Shown in pieces: positions 10,547-20,640 of a DNA stretch of 33,972 nt. This DNA is from Thamnocephalis sphaerospora (taxonomy: Eukaryota; Zoopagomycota; Zoopagomycetes; Zoopagales; Sigmoideomycetaceae). Under the pieces are notes generated by a model, which saw nothing but the letters and a program-made list of their open reading frames with translations, was not told the DNA's origin and ran no database searches. Location: positions 1-33,972 of the forward strand of contig KZ992537.1 of NCBI GenBank assembly GCA_003614735.1, written 5' to 3'. Made by a program: the position numbers and the translations under genes. Numbering within the stretch: position 1 is the first letter of the stretch; each line of letters starts with the position of its first letter.

Positions 10547-11507
10547 CTTGCAGCGCAATCAATCAGACGTAACGTAGATGGTAATGAAGGATGGCAACAG
10601 GAAGCCAGACGACTGGCGACGATGAAAGCGTGCGGCTCTAGGAATATAGCGACAAGGTACGGAGCGAGAGAGAGAGAGAGAGTAGCCAGCACCGTGCAAA
10701 TGGGCTGGAGGCGGTCGTGGAGGCGGCGGTGGCTGATGCAAACGTGCTATTTACGCAAGCACCGTGTATAACTGCAGTGAAGGGTGCGGCGGCGAGAATC
10801 ACGCGTGCGCAGTGTCCAGTAACGGACTTTTTGAGAGGACGTTGGCGCGGGTGATCCGAAACAGCCAGAGAAAAGCGTGCAGCAATGGCGGTGGCACCTG
10901 TTGATCTAACGGAGCATAGGGCAACGGAAACGCGCTGATTAGCATCACTGATACCGTGTGGATCTATAGCATAGCGTGGTCGTGGCCGCGGTAGCACACA
11001 TACAGAGGCGACAATGTCTGTGCCCGAAAACACACACGCAACAGCAGCAAGTCAAAAACGTGCTTGGGCAGTCAACTCGACAGTCTAGCAATAGCAACGA
11101 CCGTCTGGGCGACAAATATGCAGACACCACTATACACGGCCAGCGTATCAGTGGGAGCAAGTTTGGACGAGATGGTGCGTGTGTGTGGGCGGGTGCTTTG
11201 ATGGAAACGCCAACCAGGAGTAGACGCCAAGGAAAGCGGAGAAACTGACAGAGAACGTAAGCGTCAAAGGAGAAGAGAAAACAGTATGGGACGGACAGAG
11301 TGGAGTGCTAGTCGCTGCAGCGATAGCTTCAAGGCGACAGACGCCAGTGGCGATGCTTTTGTGCGCGAAACCCAGTGCAAGCACGACCCAGAGACGACGG
11401 GTCAGAATAGAGAGAGAGAGAAAGATGCACGCGAAGAGGAGGGGAGAAAGGTGAGCTGTGTAGACGAACACAGGTGGTGTACGTCAAAGAAAAGGCGAAT
11501 GGGTGAC

Positions 11508-11534
<27 letters not shown>
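11508..11534. repeat. Perfect GA microsatellite
   Basis: About 13 uninterrupted GA units. Confidence 0.95.
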
Positions 11535-11538
<4 letters not shown>

Positions 11539-11850
11539 CGGCCAGCCAGGTGGAGATGCACACGACAGGCAGCAACTGCAGCGGTGTCAAGGGCGAATAA
11601 AGAGAAGGAAAGGGAGGATGTAGAGTGACGACGACCACGACACCAGCAACAGCAATGGTAAAACGGTGTCGAACGGATAATACAAGGCACGACTAGCACG
11701 AGGCAAGTATGAACCAAGAAAGGATGGCCAGGGGCACCACAGCAGCCACAGCAGAGATGGCCACTAGCAAGTGAGCCAACAACAGTAGCAGTAGCAGCAG
11801 CACACTAAAGGCCAGGATGGATAGGGAGCGAGAGTCGTTGGCAGGTGACA

Positions 11851-11875
11851 AGGAGGAGGAGGAGGAGGAGGAGGA
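11851..11875. repeat. GGA microsatellite
   Basis: About eight AGG/GGA units, purine-only on the plus strand. Confidence 0.93.
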
Positions 11876-14052
11876 AGAGAGCGAACAAAAGTCGTAGAGG
11901 CAAGCAAAGAAGGGAGAGTGAGGTGGAGGCGACAATGTTGGTAAAAGGAAGGAGCGTATCATCAAAGGGGCAAGTAGCCATTGCCGAAGCGGGCCAATAT
12001 GGCAAAACAGACTGCCACCGCTCGGGCATCGGCATTACGGCCGCTCTGAAACGAACAGCCGGTGCAGCACCCGCCTGTGCGCCAGCCAATATGCGGCCCA
12101 GCACACGCTGTCGGTATGTACGACACTTACCGTTTAAGCACACGAAGAGCCGATAGTGTGTGCGTGTATCACCAGAAGAACCGCCAGCGTTGTGCTACTG
12201 GACTAAACCGCACCTAGGTAAGCTAAGCAGCCCTGGGCCCCAGACATCCGCACAAGTTATCAGCGCTTACCGGCGTAGGCTGGACAGATGGACGGCAAGC
12301 GTGCAAGGCAGGGGCACCGCAACGTGGTGTTGGTGGCAGCACCGCGTCTTGGCGGTGAGGGAAAAGACAGAGCACGCGCTAAGCGTGTGCAGGCATACGC
12401 AGGGTAGCTCACGCGTTACAGCACACAGTGCAATAACCACACCGTGACCGCGACCGAACGTACGTGCGCAAAGCGCCAAGGAGAGAGAATATGCAAAGAG
12501 TATGAACGGCGAGCGACGTTGACCACGCTCCGTCTAGACCGGTCAAAGATAGAGGAGGAGGGAGATAGGAAACGTGCAGGCGTGGAGAGCAACCGAGTGC
12601 TGTGGAACGAAAGCGGCAGGATCGTGGCGCGTAATGGAAGGAGGACGTGGAACCAAGTGCAAAAGAAAGCACACACACACACTCGCACACGCAGGCGGAG
12701 CAGAGAGCGGCGTAGGGTGGCAGACCGCGAGATGTATCCTACAGGTCGCCTTTTAGGAGCGATGACCACGATGCAGCGTGGCCAGGGTAACGAAGCGGGC
12801 GAAAAGCAGCGTCGCAGCGTAGCAGACTACAAAAGTCGGCGCTGATGGCAAACAAGAAACAGGTAGCAGCGGCTTTCGCAGAGCAACGGCGGCGGCAGGC
12901 GTGCTAAGCAGTGTATGAGGTGTAGCGAAAAGAGACAGCGAGAGAGAGGTGCGAGAGCGAGCAAAGGTGTGCTGCGGGCAACAAGAATGGCGCACGAAGC
13001 AACGAGACGGACTGCGTGCGTGCGGATGCGTGATGCGGTGCAGACACCGTGGCAAGGACGTAGAATGGAGTGGAGCGAGAGGGAGAGAGGGCCTGCTGAG
13101 GAATGATAACCAACAAACGAAGCTAAGAGATAACACGAAGGAATAATAAAAAGGATCGGCAGGCGCCAACAAGTGAAAGAGCAAGGGAAGACAGGGGGCG
13201 TAGCGGGCTAGCAACCTGTCAATAGAGCGAACACGTCCGCGCGCAGTGGGTTACCCGCGGGCCAACCGATCACGGCGAGGAATGATGAAGGAGCGGGAGG
13301 AGAGAGGCTACGAAAAGGGAGGGAAAGGAGCAAGCGGTGGATCGTGAGGCGGTGAATCAAGTGTGAGTGAATGTATGCGTGAGCAAAGTCACCTCATCCG
13401 ACCACTCACGCTGGCTGAAACACAGTGAAAAGCCAATGAAAAGGAAACCAGGTGCCTGATATGACGACGAAGCTATTCGATGCAGGATATGTGGGTGTGG
13501 GTGGGTGGCCAACCCGGTCGCTGACTCGTTAGCGAGGGTCTAGCCACACGAAACGGTGCACTTACGTCGTATCGGACAAACGGCGTGCGTGCGTGGGTGG
13601 GAGTGGAAGAGCGCGAGAGCCGTCTCGAGCCAGAGGGGCGCTGCTTGTTGATACACACAAACCACGCAGACACACAGGTCCTATGTGAATCTATCCAGGG
13701 TACAGGCAGACAAAGCAAATGGCAGGGCTGACACGTTAGTTACACGTGCCTCGACCACGTCCAGCGTCTAGGATAGCGTCGGCGGCAGCAGCGACAACAG
13801 CAGATGTGCGGTAGAAGCACGTGTGTATACAAAAGGAGAAGCGAAACGAGGAAAGCCCATCCGACGCGGCAGGGCGTGTATCGATATGAATGCCGAACGC
13901 ACGCAAACACAGGCACCAACGACAAGTGCAAGCGCTGTCGGAAAAGGAAAGCAGGCACAAGTCGGTGCGACGGCGCAAGTGTGCAATGCTTCGTGTAATG
14001 AGGCGTGGCGGCAAGGGAGACCAGCCGCGAGATCAACGTAGATACAACGATG

Positions 14053-14088
14053 CCACACACGCACACACACGCGCGCACACACACACAG
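14053..14088. repeat. CA-rich microsatellite
   Basis: Alternating CA tract interrupted by CG steps. Confidence 0.9.
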
Positions 14089-14181
14089 GAGGAGGATGTG
14101 GATGAGTGTAAAAGACGGGTGAGAACGACGAGTTTGGGCAACACGCCGTCGTGAGATAACAAAAAATAGAAAAGACAAGGT

Positions 14182-14221
14182 GATGGTAGTGGTAATGGTG
14201 GTGGTAGTGGTGGTGGTGGAT
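14182..14221. repeat. TGG-type trinucleotide repeat
   Basis: Imperfect GGTGGT/GGTAGT units on the plus strand. Confidence 0.85.
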
Positions 14222-14966
14222 GCCAGGAACAAGGAGAAGCGTTGGCGACTGTGAGAGAGAAAAAGCACCGCACGCGGTAGCCAGGAAGCATGCGACGCCG
14301 GACAAGGCAGCGTTCACAACCTGTATGCACACGCATGCTCGCTCAAAGGTTCTGCAGCGCGTGCGGCACGGCGTATGCTTCACACTGTGGCGCCGCCGTG
14401 ATAAGCAAGAAAAGGGCACCACTCGGTGGCGGCCGACCCATATGGCGACGCGCATGCGCGCCTGTGCGTCCGCGCATCGACGCACCCATCGCGTCGCGTG
14501 GTTGGAACCAGTCGACGGGCAAACCGCAAACTCGTTCTCTGATATGCGAAGCACCAAGGTGCTGCAGCGCCACACCTGCACTTACCCTACGGTAGACGTG
14601 CGCGCAGCAGTCTCAGCAAGTGCGGCCAACGAGAGAGCGCAAACGAACGGCAGCACGCAGGAGGGAGGGGCGGTGGTGGGAAGGAGCGAACGCGAGTCTG
14701 GCCAGAAGACACGGTCAAGCGGGAATCGTTGCGTAAAAGGCGTAGACACAATCGTCACCACAGCGGCCAACGTAATGGTGACAAGCGACGGCAGCGGCGA
14801 AAGGGAGACGGAACGAGGTGGAGGGGAAGGCGGCGTCTGCCTGAGGCGGCGGCACACACAGTTACACCAAGAAAGCGCGTGTCGTGTGGATAAAGGGCAG
14901 AAGAGGGCTTGGAGGTGGATCAATGCTGTAGCCGCAATGGCAACCAAGGGTGGAACAGCAGTGTTG

Positions 14967-15000
14967 TGGTCGTCGTCGTCGTTGTCGTCGTCGTCGTTGG
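14967..15000. repeat. CGT/TCG trinucleotide repeat
   Basis: Two blocks of GTC units separated by GTT. On the minus strand it would encode Asp-rich runs, but no gene is supported here. Confidence 0.9.
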
Positions 15001-16225
15001 TAAAGAAAAGGAAAAGCGCCAGCATGTGCCAGTCTACAAGTATGTATGTATGTGTGTGCCTACAAGCCTGCAGAGAGCGTAGATTCACACGACGACACCA
15101 TGACAGAGTGTGCGCCAGTCTAGTGGCATGGGCCAGGCGACCCTACCGTTGGCGCTGAGGATAGTCGGAGCAGGCGGAGTAGCGTAGGGCGGTCACTCAA
15201 AAACGCTCCCAGTGGAATAGCCTCGCATGACACACTCATCCTCATACCCACACACACGCACGCCCGATGCGGAGCAGGCAAAACATGAACAGGGTGATCG
15301 GATCCGATCAAGGCCACTACAGCGTCACCAACAAGGCGACACTGGCAAGAGGCAAACCAACACACGAAAACCGTCTCCGACCTATCCGACAAAACGTACC
15401 ACAGTGGTCGGCAGGAAGATAGCACGCACGTCTCTGCGGGTGTACCAGCGTGCCACGGTCAAAGGCAGGTGGTGCTTGCTCGGCGTGGGTGCAGCAATAG
15501 CGGCGATGGTGAACGGGTGAGAATAGATAAGCGTCAAGACAAGTTGACATAGACCATCCACAACTGCGCCAGGCAAAGTAGCGTCACAGCGACGGCAGGC
15601 TGAAAGCGGACTGGTGAGCGTGCGAAGAGGGCGGGAATGTAACAAGGGCACCGGACGGAATAATAGCGGCAGTCAATGGTGGCGGTAATAGTAGAGTCGT
15701 AGGTGCAATAATAGAGAGAACTGAAGAGTGAGTGAAAGGACCAGGAGAGGACGAGTGAACGAGCAGTGACAGGAGATGAGGTGGGACAGTGTAAGTGACA
15801 AGTTTACGACAGGAGCGGCGATAGCCTAGGCGGTCAGCCAAGATGCATGTACAATAGTCGCCTGCACCGACAGCAGGTGACCTATAGCGCCGCGATGCGC
15901 TTGCACAAGCTAGCTAGCGTGGTGGCAACGATGGCGAGGGCGGCGTTGCTGGGTCAAGGCCAACCGATGCACATACACGCGCACACACACACACACTCAA
16001 GAAGTAGCGGCAGCAGCGAGAACAAGAGAGCGAAAGAAGCAAGCGTGGGCGGAAGGTGGGCGGGAGAAAACGTAACCTGGTGCGCATATGCACGTAGTAA
16101 ACCGTCGTGGTGACGACGTGCAAAAGTGGAAACAACTGCAGTCGCGACAGTCATACTGGTCGCTGCCGCAAAAGGACCAGTGGGCGTACTGGTGGCTGGT
16201 CTGGACAGGCGGTCGTCAAGCGCAG

Positions 16226-16262
16226 CGTGTGTGTGTGTCTGTCTGTCTGTCTGTGTGTGTGG
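16226..16262. repeat. GT / GTCT compound microsatellite
   Basis: A GT run, then about four GTCT units, then a GT run. Confidence 0.93.
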
Positions 16263-16776
16263 TGTAGCCGCAAGGATCGTGGACACACCCACCTACCCAC
16301 CTACTGCGTCAGTCAGGTGAATCTGCGTTGGCGTGTGCGTGTACATACGTGCGTGTGTATGCTGTTGGATGAGCATGCGCGCGCCTCGATACATACATGT
16401 GCGCGGGCGTATGTCGCTATCGCGTGGTATACGACAGGCGCAAGCAGACGACCGCCTTGTAGCCGGCCATCCGTGCCAACAACACAACCGCCGAGCACAA
16501 CGGCCATCATGCTACCACCACAAGGTGCAGCCAGGCTGGCCGGCTGTTGACAGGGGGCGGACGCATTCGGGTATCCGCCGAAGCATCTGGCCTGGAATGC
16601 TTGCCGTGTGTGCCGTAGCACGCGGCGCCGTTAGTTATCGCGCGTAGGACACGCCTACCCCAGCATTGTCAAGTGACCAACACCAATGGCGATGGGTTCG
16701 CACGGTGGGACAGACAAACATAATGGCTAGATCGAGGTAGACATCACCTGCGTCATGCCGACCGAGGAACCTGCGT

Positions 16777-19700
16777 TTATACGAGCGTGGTGGTTACGGA
16801 CGCGTCTGCCGTGCCAGCACGATGTGCGTGCAGCTGCACCTGGTTCCAGTCGACGCGTCGTCGTGACCAGTGGCCGTCGGCGCAGCCGGCAACAAAGTCG
16901 GCGCGCACCAGTTTCACCTTGTCCAGCAGCCACTGGTCGGCCGCATCATCCACCCGTACTATGGCGCCTTCTACGGTTGTATCGCCAAACGCCGACGGCC
17001 GCTCAAGACTGGCCAGCAGCGCATCGCGCATGCAAGCGGTATCCACGCAGGCCGTCGGCTGGTCACCCTGGATAGCCACCTGCAGCCCTGGCCAGGTAAC
17101 CGGCAGCCGCGGTACCCTGGGCAAGTCCGTGTCGGCAAGCAGCGCGGTGAAGCGGCGACGTGACCAAAAACGTGCGCTGCGCGTATCCAATAGATCAAAG
17201 GGGACAAAGTACGCCGGCAGCCGAGTATAGGCCACCGAATGGCGAGCGGCGAGCCATTCGCCAAAAAGGATCCGTTCATTCGGCGCTGCTGTCGGCGTTC
17301 GTCCAGTTGCAGATGCATCCGGCGCCGTCACGGTCGCACCATCGATGTCATCACCCACGAGCTGGCACTCCTCCTTGGGCGCCGCATCGATGGGATGAGC
17401 CGTGAGTAGATGGATAAGCGCATCGTGATACTGATAGAGAAAGGCATCCAAAGGTCGAAATTGCTCATGGTCTCGGCTGTTCACAAAGTGCGAGCGATTC
17501 TGAACGCGAAAGGCGCGCGGCGAACGGCCCATGGCGGCCGTCCAGCCGGAAACAAGTCGGATGCCAATGTTGGCGCCGTCCAGCTTCTCTTCCACGGTCA
17601 GCCGATCCGCATGGGCCCGATGCAGCGCGAGAAAGCGATCGGCGTCATCGGCCGCTAGCACTAGATCGTCCCGCGTTGCCGCACCCAGATTCAGCAGGTG
17701 CCGTGTGCGCGGATACTTGATGAGACCCTCCAGATCTTTTGTCGGCAGGGTACGCTCTCGGCTACGTGTCGGCCGAGGCACAGGTGGCCGATTAGGATTC
17801 AACGGCCGTTGACTGGCGGCCGTGGCACCGACGGCCATGGTCACCGTTGTAGCTGCCTCACGCGCAAAGCGTGCCAGCAACTGCTGCACCCCCATTGGCA
17901 CGCCAGTTCGCCAAATCGTCGCCGCACCGCCTTCTGCCAGCGTCGGCGGCACTAGACGATCGGCCATCTGTGCGACAACCCGTTCAGCACGCGCACCTCG
18001 AAGCGTTGGATGACTGAGACGCCGCTGTGCGCGAACGCTGCATACGGCCGGCAATGTCGTCAGATGGACGATCGCGACTCGTTCTCGTGCCGGCGTAAAA
18101 CTAACGCGTAGTGACTGCGCACGCGTGTCTGCGTCAATGTGGCAACGGTCGACAATCAGTCGGTGTTGATCGCTCAGCTGTCGGCCGTGACTGGCTAGTA
18201 TGCGTTCAAATGCTGCGCGGCCGCCCGCTTCATCTTGGGACACAACATGCCAGCGCGCATCCCGTTCTGCTAGCTGTTTGGCAAACCACGACTTGCCACT
18301 GCCCGGTAAACCAACCAGCAGCAACACATGGGGGTCTATAGTAGCATCGCCTTCCACTGCTATGGCAGGGCCCGAATCGTCAGCTGAAGATGCGATGGGA
18401 TTACTGTGTGTGGCAGAGGTGATGGCATTGTCAACAGCGTTCAAGGCGTCATCTCGCTCTTCTGTGCTTTGGCCGCATTGATAGCGTCTCCAGAGTGTAC
18501 TGGCAAAGTGGCGCAGGAACGCCATTTGCTGGCGTGTTTCTATACTGCCTGGCCTGAGTTGGCGCAGATGCGCTACAGCCTGTTCTGCTGTCATGGTAGG
18601 CGGGCGACTGTGCACGCAATCAGCATTCTGGCAAGCAAACAAACGGTTGCCATCAGTCATGGATGCGTGCGTAGATGCATCCCGTAGTAGGTGTAGGCAA
18701 GCAGTGCACAATGGCCAGGGAGTGGCTGTGCCATAGCGCAGCAGGTATCCAACGAAAAAGCAGCCAGCACGGCCCTTACCGCCGCCGCAGTGAACCAGGA
18801 CAGCACGCCATGTCTTGCTTGCCTGTGGCTCATGCGTGCGCGCTAATGCATGCTCACTTGCAACAGCACATAGAAACGCGTCCATCTGAGCTTCCGACGG
18901 TGGATCGTAGTTTCGCGTCGGCAAGAAAAGGTTACGAATAGACGGCGTAGGCAATGTACCAGTGGCTTGAGCATCCTGTTCACCGTCGGCCGCTGTGGAA
19001 AACCATTCAGATCTTAGCGGTTCCTCCTCGGTGGCTGTAACCACCAAAGTGATGCCGAGAGCCCGTAGAGCGCGTATATCGTCTGCATTGCGTGGCGTCG
19101 ACATGCCCGCCAAAAAGCCCGGTACAACCCAGCTAAAGAACCGTGGCATCTTGTGCACCGGTCGACCATGTCGCATCAGCCAGCGTGGCTCGGTGGCCGC
19201 TGGGCGATCGTTGTCCACGACTACAGCCTCGCCGCCATCAACCTCGTGGCTGCCAATCCTTGTGTCTATTGCGTTGTCCAATGCGTCGTGCTGGTTTTTC
19301 TGTTGGTGCGCTTTCAACACGGTGCAAGTTGCCAAATACTCGCAAAACGCATTACGCGCCTGCGGATATGCGTTGAGTTGTCGCGCTGACCACATTTCAT
19401 CTGCCATGACCGATGGTGCATTGGTAAGAGAGAGCTCTGGCAGTACCTCAGCGTAACGCTGACAGCGAGCGAGCATCCGATGCACATAGGCTCGCGTGCA
19501 ATCTCGGGCTCTACGCTCTGCCACTACATCCAGACAGACGAGTGCCGTCCAGCAGGTATGTACTGTATCCGCCCAGCGCTGCTGTCGACGCCAAGCGTCA
19601 CCTCGACGAATGTATCCCTCAGGACGCTGGGGCCATTGGAGTATCATGCGCAGCGCAAGCCTTTCCAAAGCTGCCGTGTCCTTGATACGATCCAGCAGAG

Positions 19701-20535
19701 AAGCGCGTGCGTTAAGCAAGGCCAGCTGTAGGTCACTGTCCGCGTGAGTCACGTCGGCTGATGCAGACATGCCTGCCTCCTGCTGCTCCTGCCGCTTCAA
19801 CAAAATCACCTCCAATGCATCAAGCACTGCGAGTGCTTCCGCGTGCCCACGCTGTGTACTACCAATAACGCAGGCTGCAGCTCTCGCCTGCTTCACACGC
19901 TCGAGCGAGATCAAATGGGCTGGCGACGTTTCTTCATCTGCATGGTGGCCATCGCCACCCTTGCCGGCCACGTCGCTGCGGAGCGCCAGCAGACTGTGTG
20001 GCCCTTTGTCAATGTCGTGGCGATCCGCGTCGCGGAATCCAATGGTAATGTGAAACTGCTTTGGCGGCAGGCCAAGTGCGGCGCGCACTAGATCGCCAAA
20101 CGGCCAGCAAAGCACCTTAAAGTAGACGCTGTCGCCACCGCCACATCCAAGGCCAAGATCGGCAAATGCAAATGCGTTGTCGTCACTTTGCCACCGGCGG
20201 TCTGCCATATGACCGCATCGCTTCAGTGCTGCAGCCAGGTCCGTCAAAAGGATGAGACTGTTGCTGTGCGTACGCCTCTGGCTCAGCCATGTGGCAAATA
20301 CATTGTCTGGCGTGTCTGTCGCTTTGTCAGCATGCGCACCGTTGAGACTGGCTAGCTCTGCACGATGGCACAGAGTAACGTGGTGGTGGGTTCCGTCACG
20401 CGTGGCGCGAGCTGCGCGATATGCGTTCAGCTTTGGTGGCAGTGAATCCTGCACGCCTGCCTGGTCTACAGTGGTGCCAACAAGAAACAAGCAGCCGCGT
20501 TCCCAGCGCAATGCTAGCGGTGGCGATTCCTCCAT
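16777..20535 (-). CDS. Multifunctional RNA-repair protein: 2H phosphoesterase - helical region - dual-specificity phosphatase - P-loop kinase - RNA ligase, 1252 aa
   Basis: One uninterrupted exon. Residue numbers count from the ATG at 20535. (1) A 2H phosphoesterase is suggested by the paired motifs HVTL at 52 and HITI at 162; this fold opens 2',3'-cyclic phosphates. (2) A helical, TPR-like stretch lies around 270-400. (3) An atypical dual-specificity phosphatase has HCGGGKGRAG with Cys 583, and NYDPPS supplying the likely general acid near 544. (4) A P-loop kinase has GLPGSGKS at 742-749, followed by VSQDEAG and a VDRC block, as in polynucleotide kinases. (5) An Rnl2-like RNA ligase has motif I EEKLDGAN (nucleotidyl Lys 984), QNRSHFV, FGEWLAARHS near 1091, EGAIVR near 1189 and KVKL near 1206. 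Yeast Trl1 combines ligase, kinase and phosphoesterase in the reverse order and without a phosphatase. RNA as substrate is inferred. The frame is open 32 codons upstream of the ATG, so the N-terminus is uncertain. Confidence 0.88.
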   Translation of the reverse strand: MEESPPLALRWERGCLFLVGTTVDQAGVQDSLPPKLNAYRAARATRDGTHHHVTLCHRAELASLNGAHADKATDTPDNVFATWLSQRRTHSNSLILLTDLAAALKRCGHMADRRWQSDDNAFAFADLGLGCGGGDSVYFKVLCWPFGDLVRAALGLPPKQFHITIGFRDADRHDIDKGPHSLLALRSDVAGKGGDGHHADEETSPAHLISLERVKQARAAACVIGSTQRGHAEALAVLDALEVILLKRQEQQEAGMSASADVTHADSDLQLALLNARASLLDRIKDTAALERLALRMILQWPQRPEGYIRRGDAWRRQQRWADTVHTCWTALVCLDVVAERRARDCTRAYVHRMLARCQRYAEVLPELSLTNAPSVMADEMWSARQLNAYPQARNAFCEYLATCTVLKAHQQKNQHDALDNAIDTRIGSHEVDGGEAVVVDNDRPAATEPRWLMRHGRPVHKMPRFFSWVVPGFLAGMSTPRNADDIRALRALGITLVVTATEEEPLRSEWFSTAADGEQDAQATGTLPTPSIRNLFLPTRNYDPPSEAQMDAFLCAVASEHALARTHEPQASKTWRAVLVHCGGGKGRAGCFFVGYLLRYGTATPWPLCTACLHLLRDASTHASMTDGNRLFACQNADCVHSRPPTMTAEQAVAHLRQLRPGSIETRQQMAFLRHFASTLWRRYQCGQSTEERDDALNAVDNAITSATHSNPIASSADDSGPAIAVEGDATIDPHVLLLVGLPGSGKSWFAKQLAERDARWHVVSQDEAGGRAAFERILASHGRQLSDQHRLIVDRCHIDADTRAQSLRVSFTPARERVAIVHLTTLPAVCSVRAQRRLSHPTLRGARAERVVAQMADRLVPPTLAEGGAATIWRTGVPMGVQQLLARFAREAATTVTMAVGATAASQRPLNPNRPPVPRPTRSRERTLPTKDLEGLIKYPRTRHLLNLGAATRDDLVLAADDADRFLALHRAHADRLTVEEKLDGANIGIRLVSGWTAAMGRSPRAFRVQNRSHFVNSRDHEQFRPLDAFLYQYHDALIHLLTAHPIDAAPKEECQLVGDDIDGATVTAPDASATGRTPTAAPNERILFGEWLAARHSVAYTRLPAYFVPFDLLDTRSARFWSRRRFTALLADTDLPRVPRLPVTWPGLQVAIQGDQPTACVDTACMRDALLASLERPSAFGDTTVEGAIVRVDDAADQWLLDKVKLVRADFVAGCADGHWSRRRVDWNQVQLHAHRAGTADASVTTTLV

Positions 20536-20634
20536 GAAGGCGGTCGATAGGCGAGTGTCAACAAGTGGGATGGTAGCGTAGTACACTTGCTGAGATTGCC
20601 GTAAGCAGTGCTCACTATAATAGACCCTCACGGT

Positions 20635-20640
20635 TTTATT
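20635..20640 (-). terminator. AATAAA overlapping the stop of the reticulon-like gene
   Basis: On the minus strand AATAAA shares its TAA with the proposed stop codon at 20638-20636. It would fit cleavage in the 100-nt gap before the next gene's ATG. This is a motif match only. Confidence 0.35.

Larger units (their letters stand above)
10547..16776. other. 6.2-kb gene-poor, strand-asymmetric region upstream of the cyclin
   Basis: No conserved protein is recognisable. The plus strand is strongly purine-rich and the minus strand pyrimidine-rich, with many GA, GGA, CA, TGG and CGT microsatellites. Open frames on the minus strand encode Ser-Leu, His-Thr or Pro runs and look like composition artefacts. 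Four minus-strand sequences identical in form to the real donors of this window occur at 14585 (GTAAGTGCAGG), 13565 (GTAAGTGCACC), 12270 (GTAAGCGCTGA) and 12130 (GTAAGTGTCGT). A spliced noncoding transcript or a very long 5' leader of the cyclin is therefore possible. Confidence 0.5.

Noticed and set aside
13740-14581. Overlapping minus-strand frames of 166-198 codons, and a 312-codon plus-strand frame at 14220-15158
   Set aside because: Composition is low-complexity (His, Thr, Val, Cys runs from CA and TGG repeats) with no recognisable motif.
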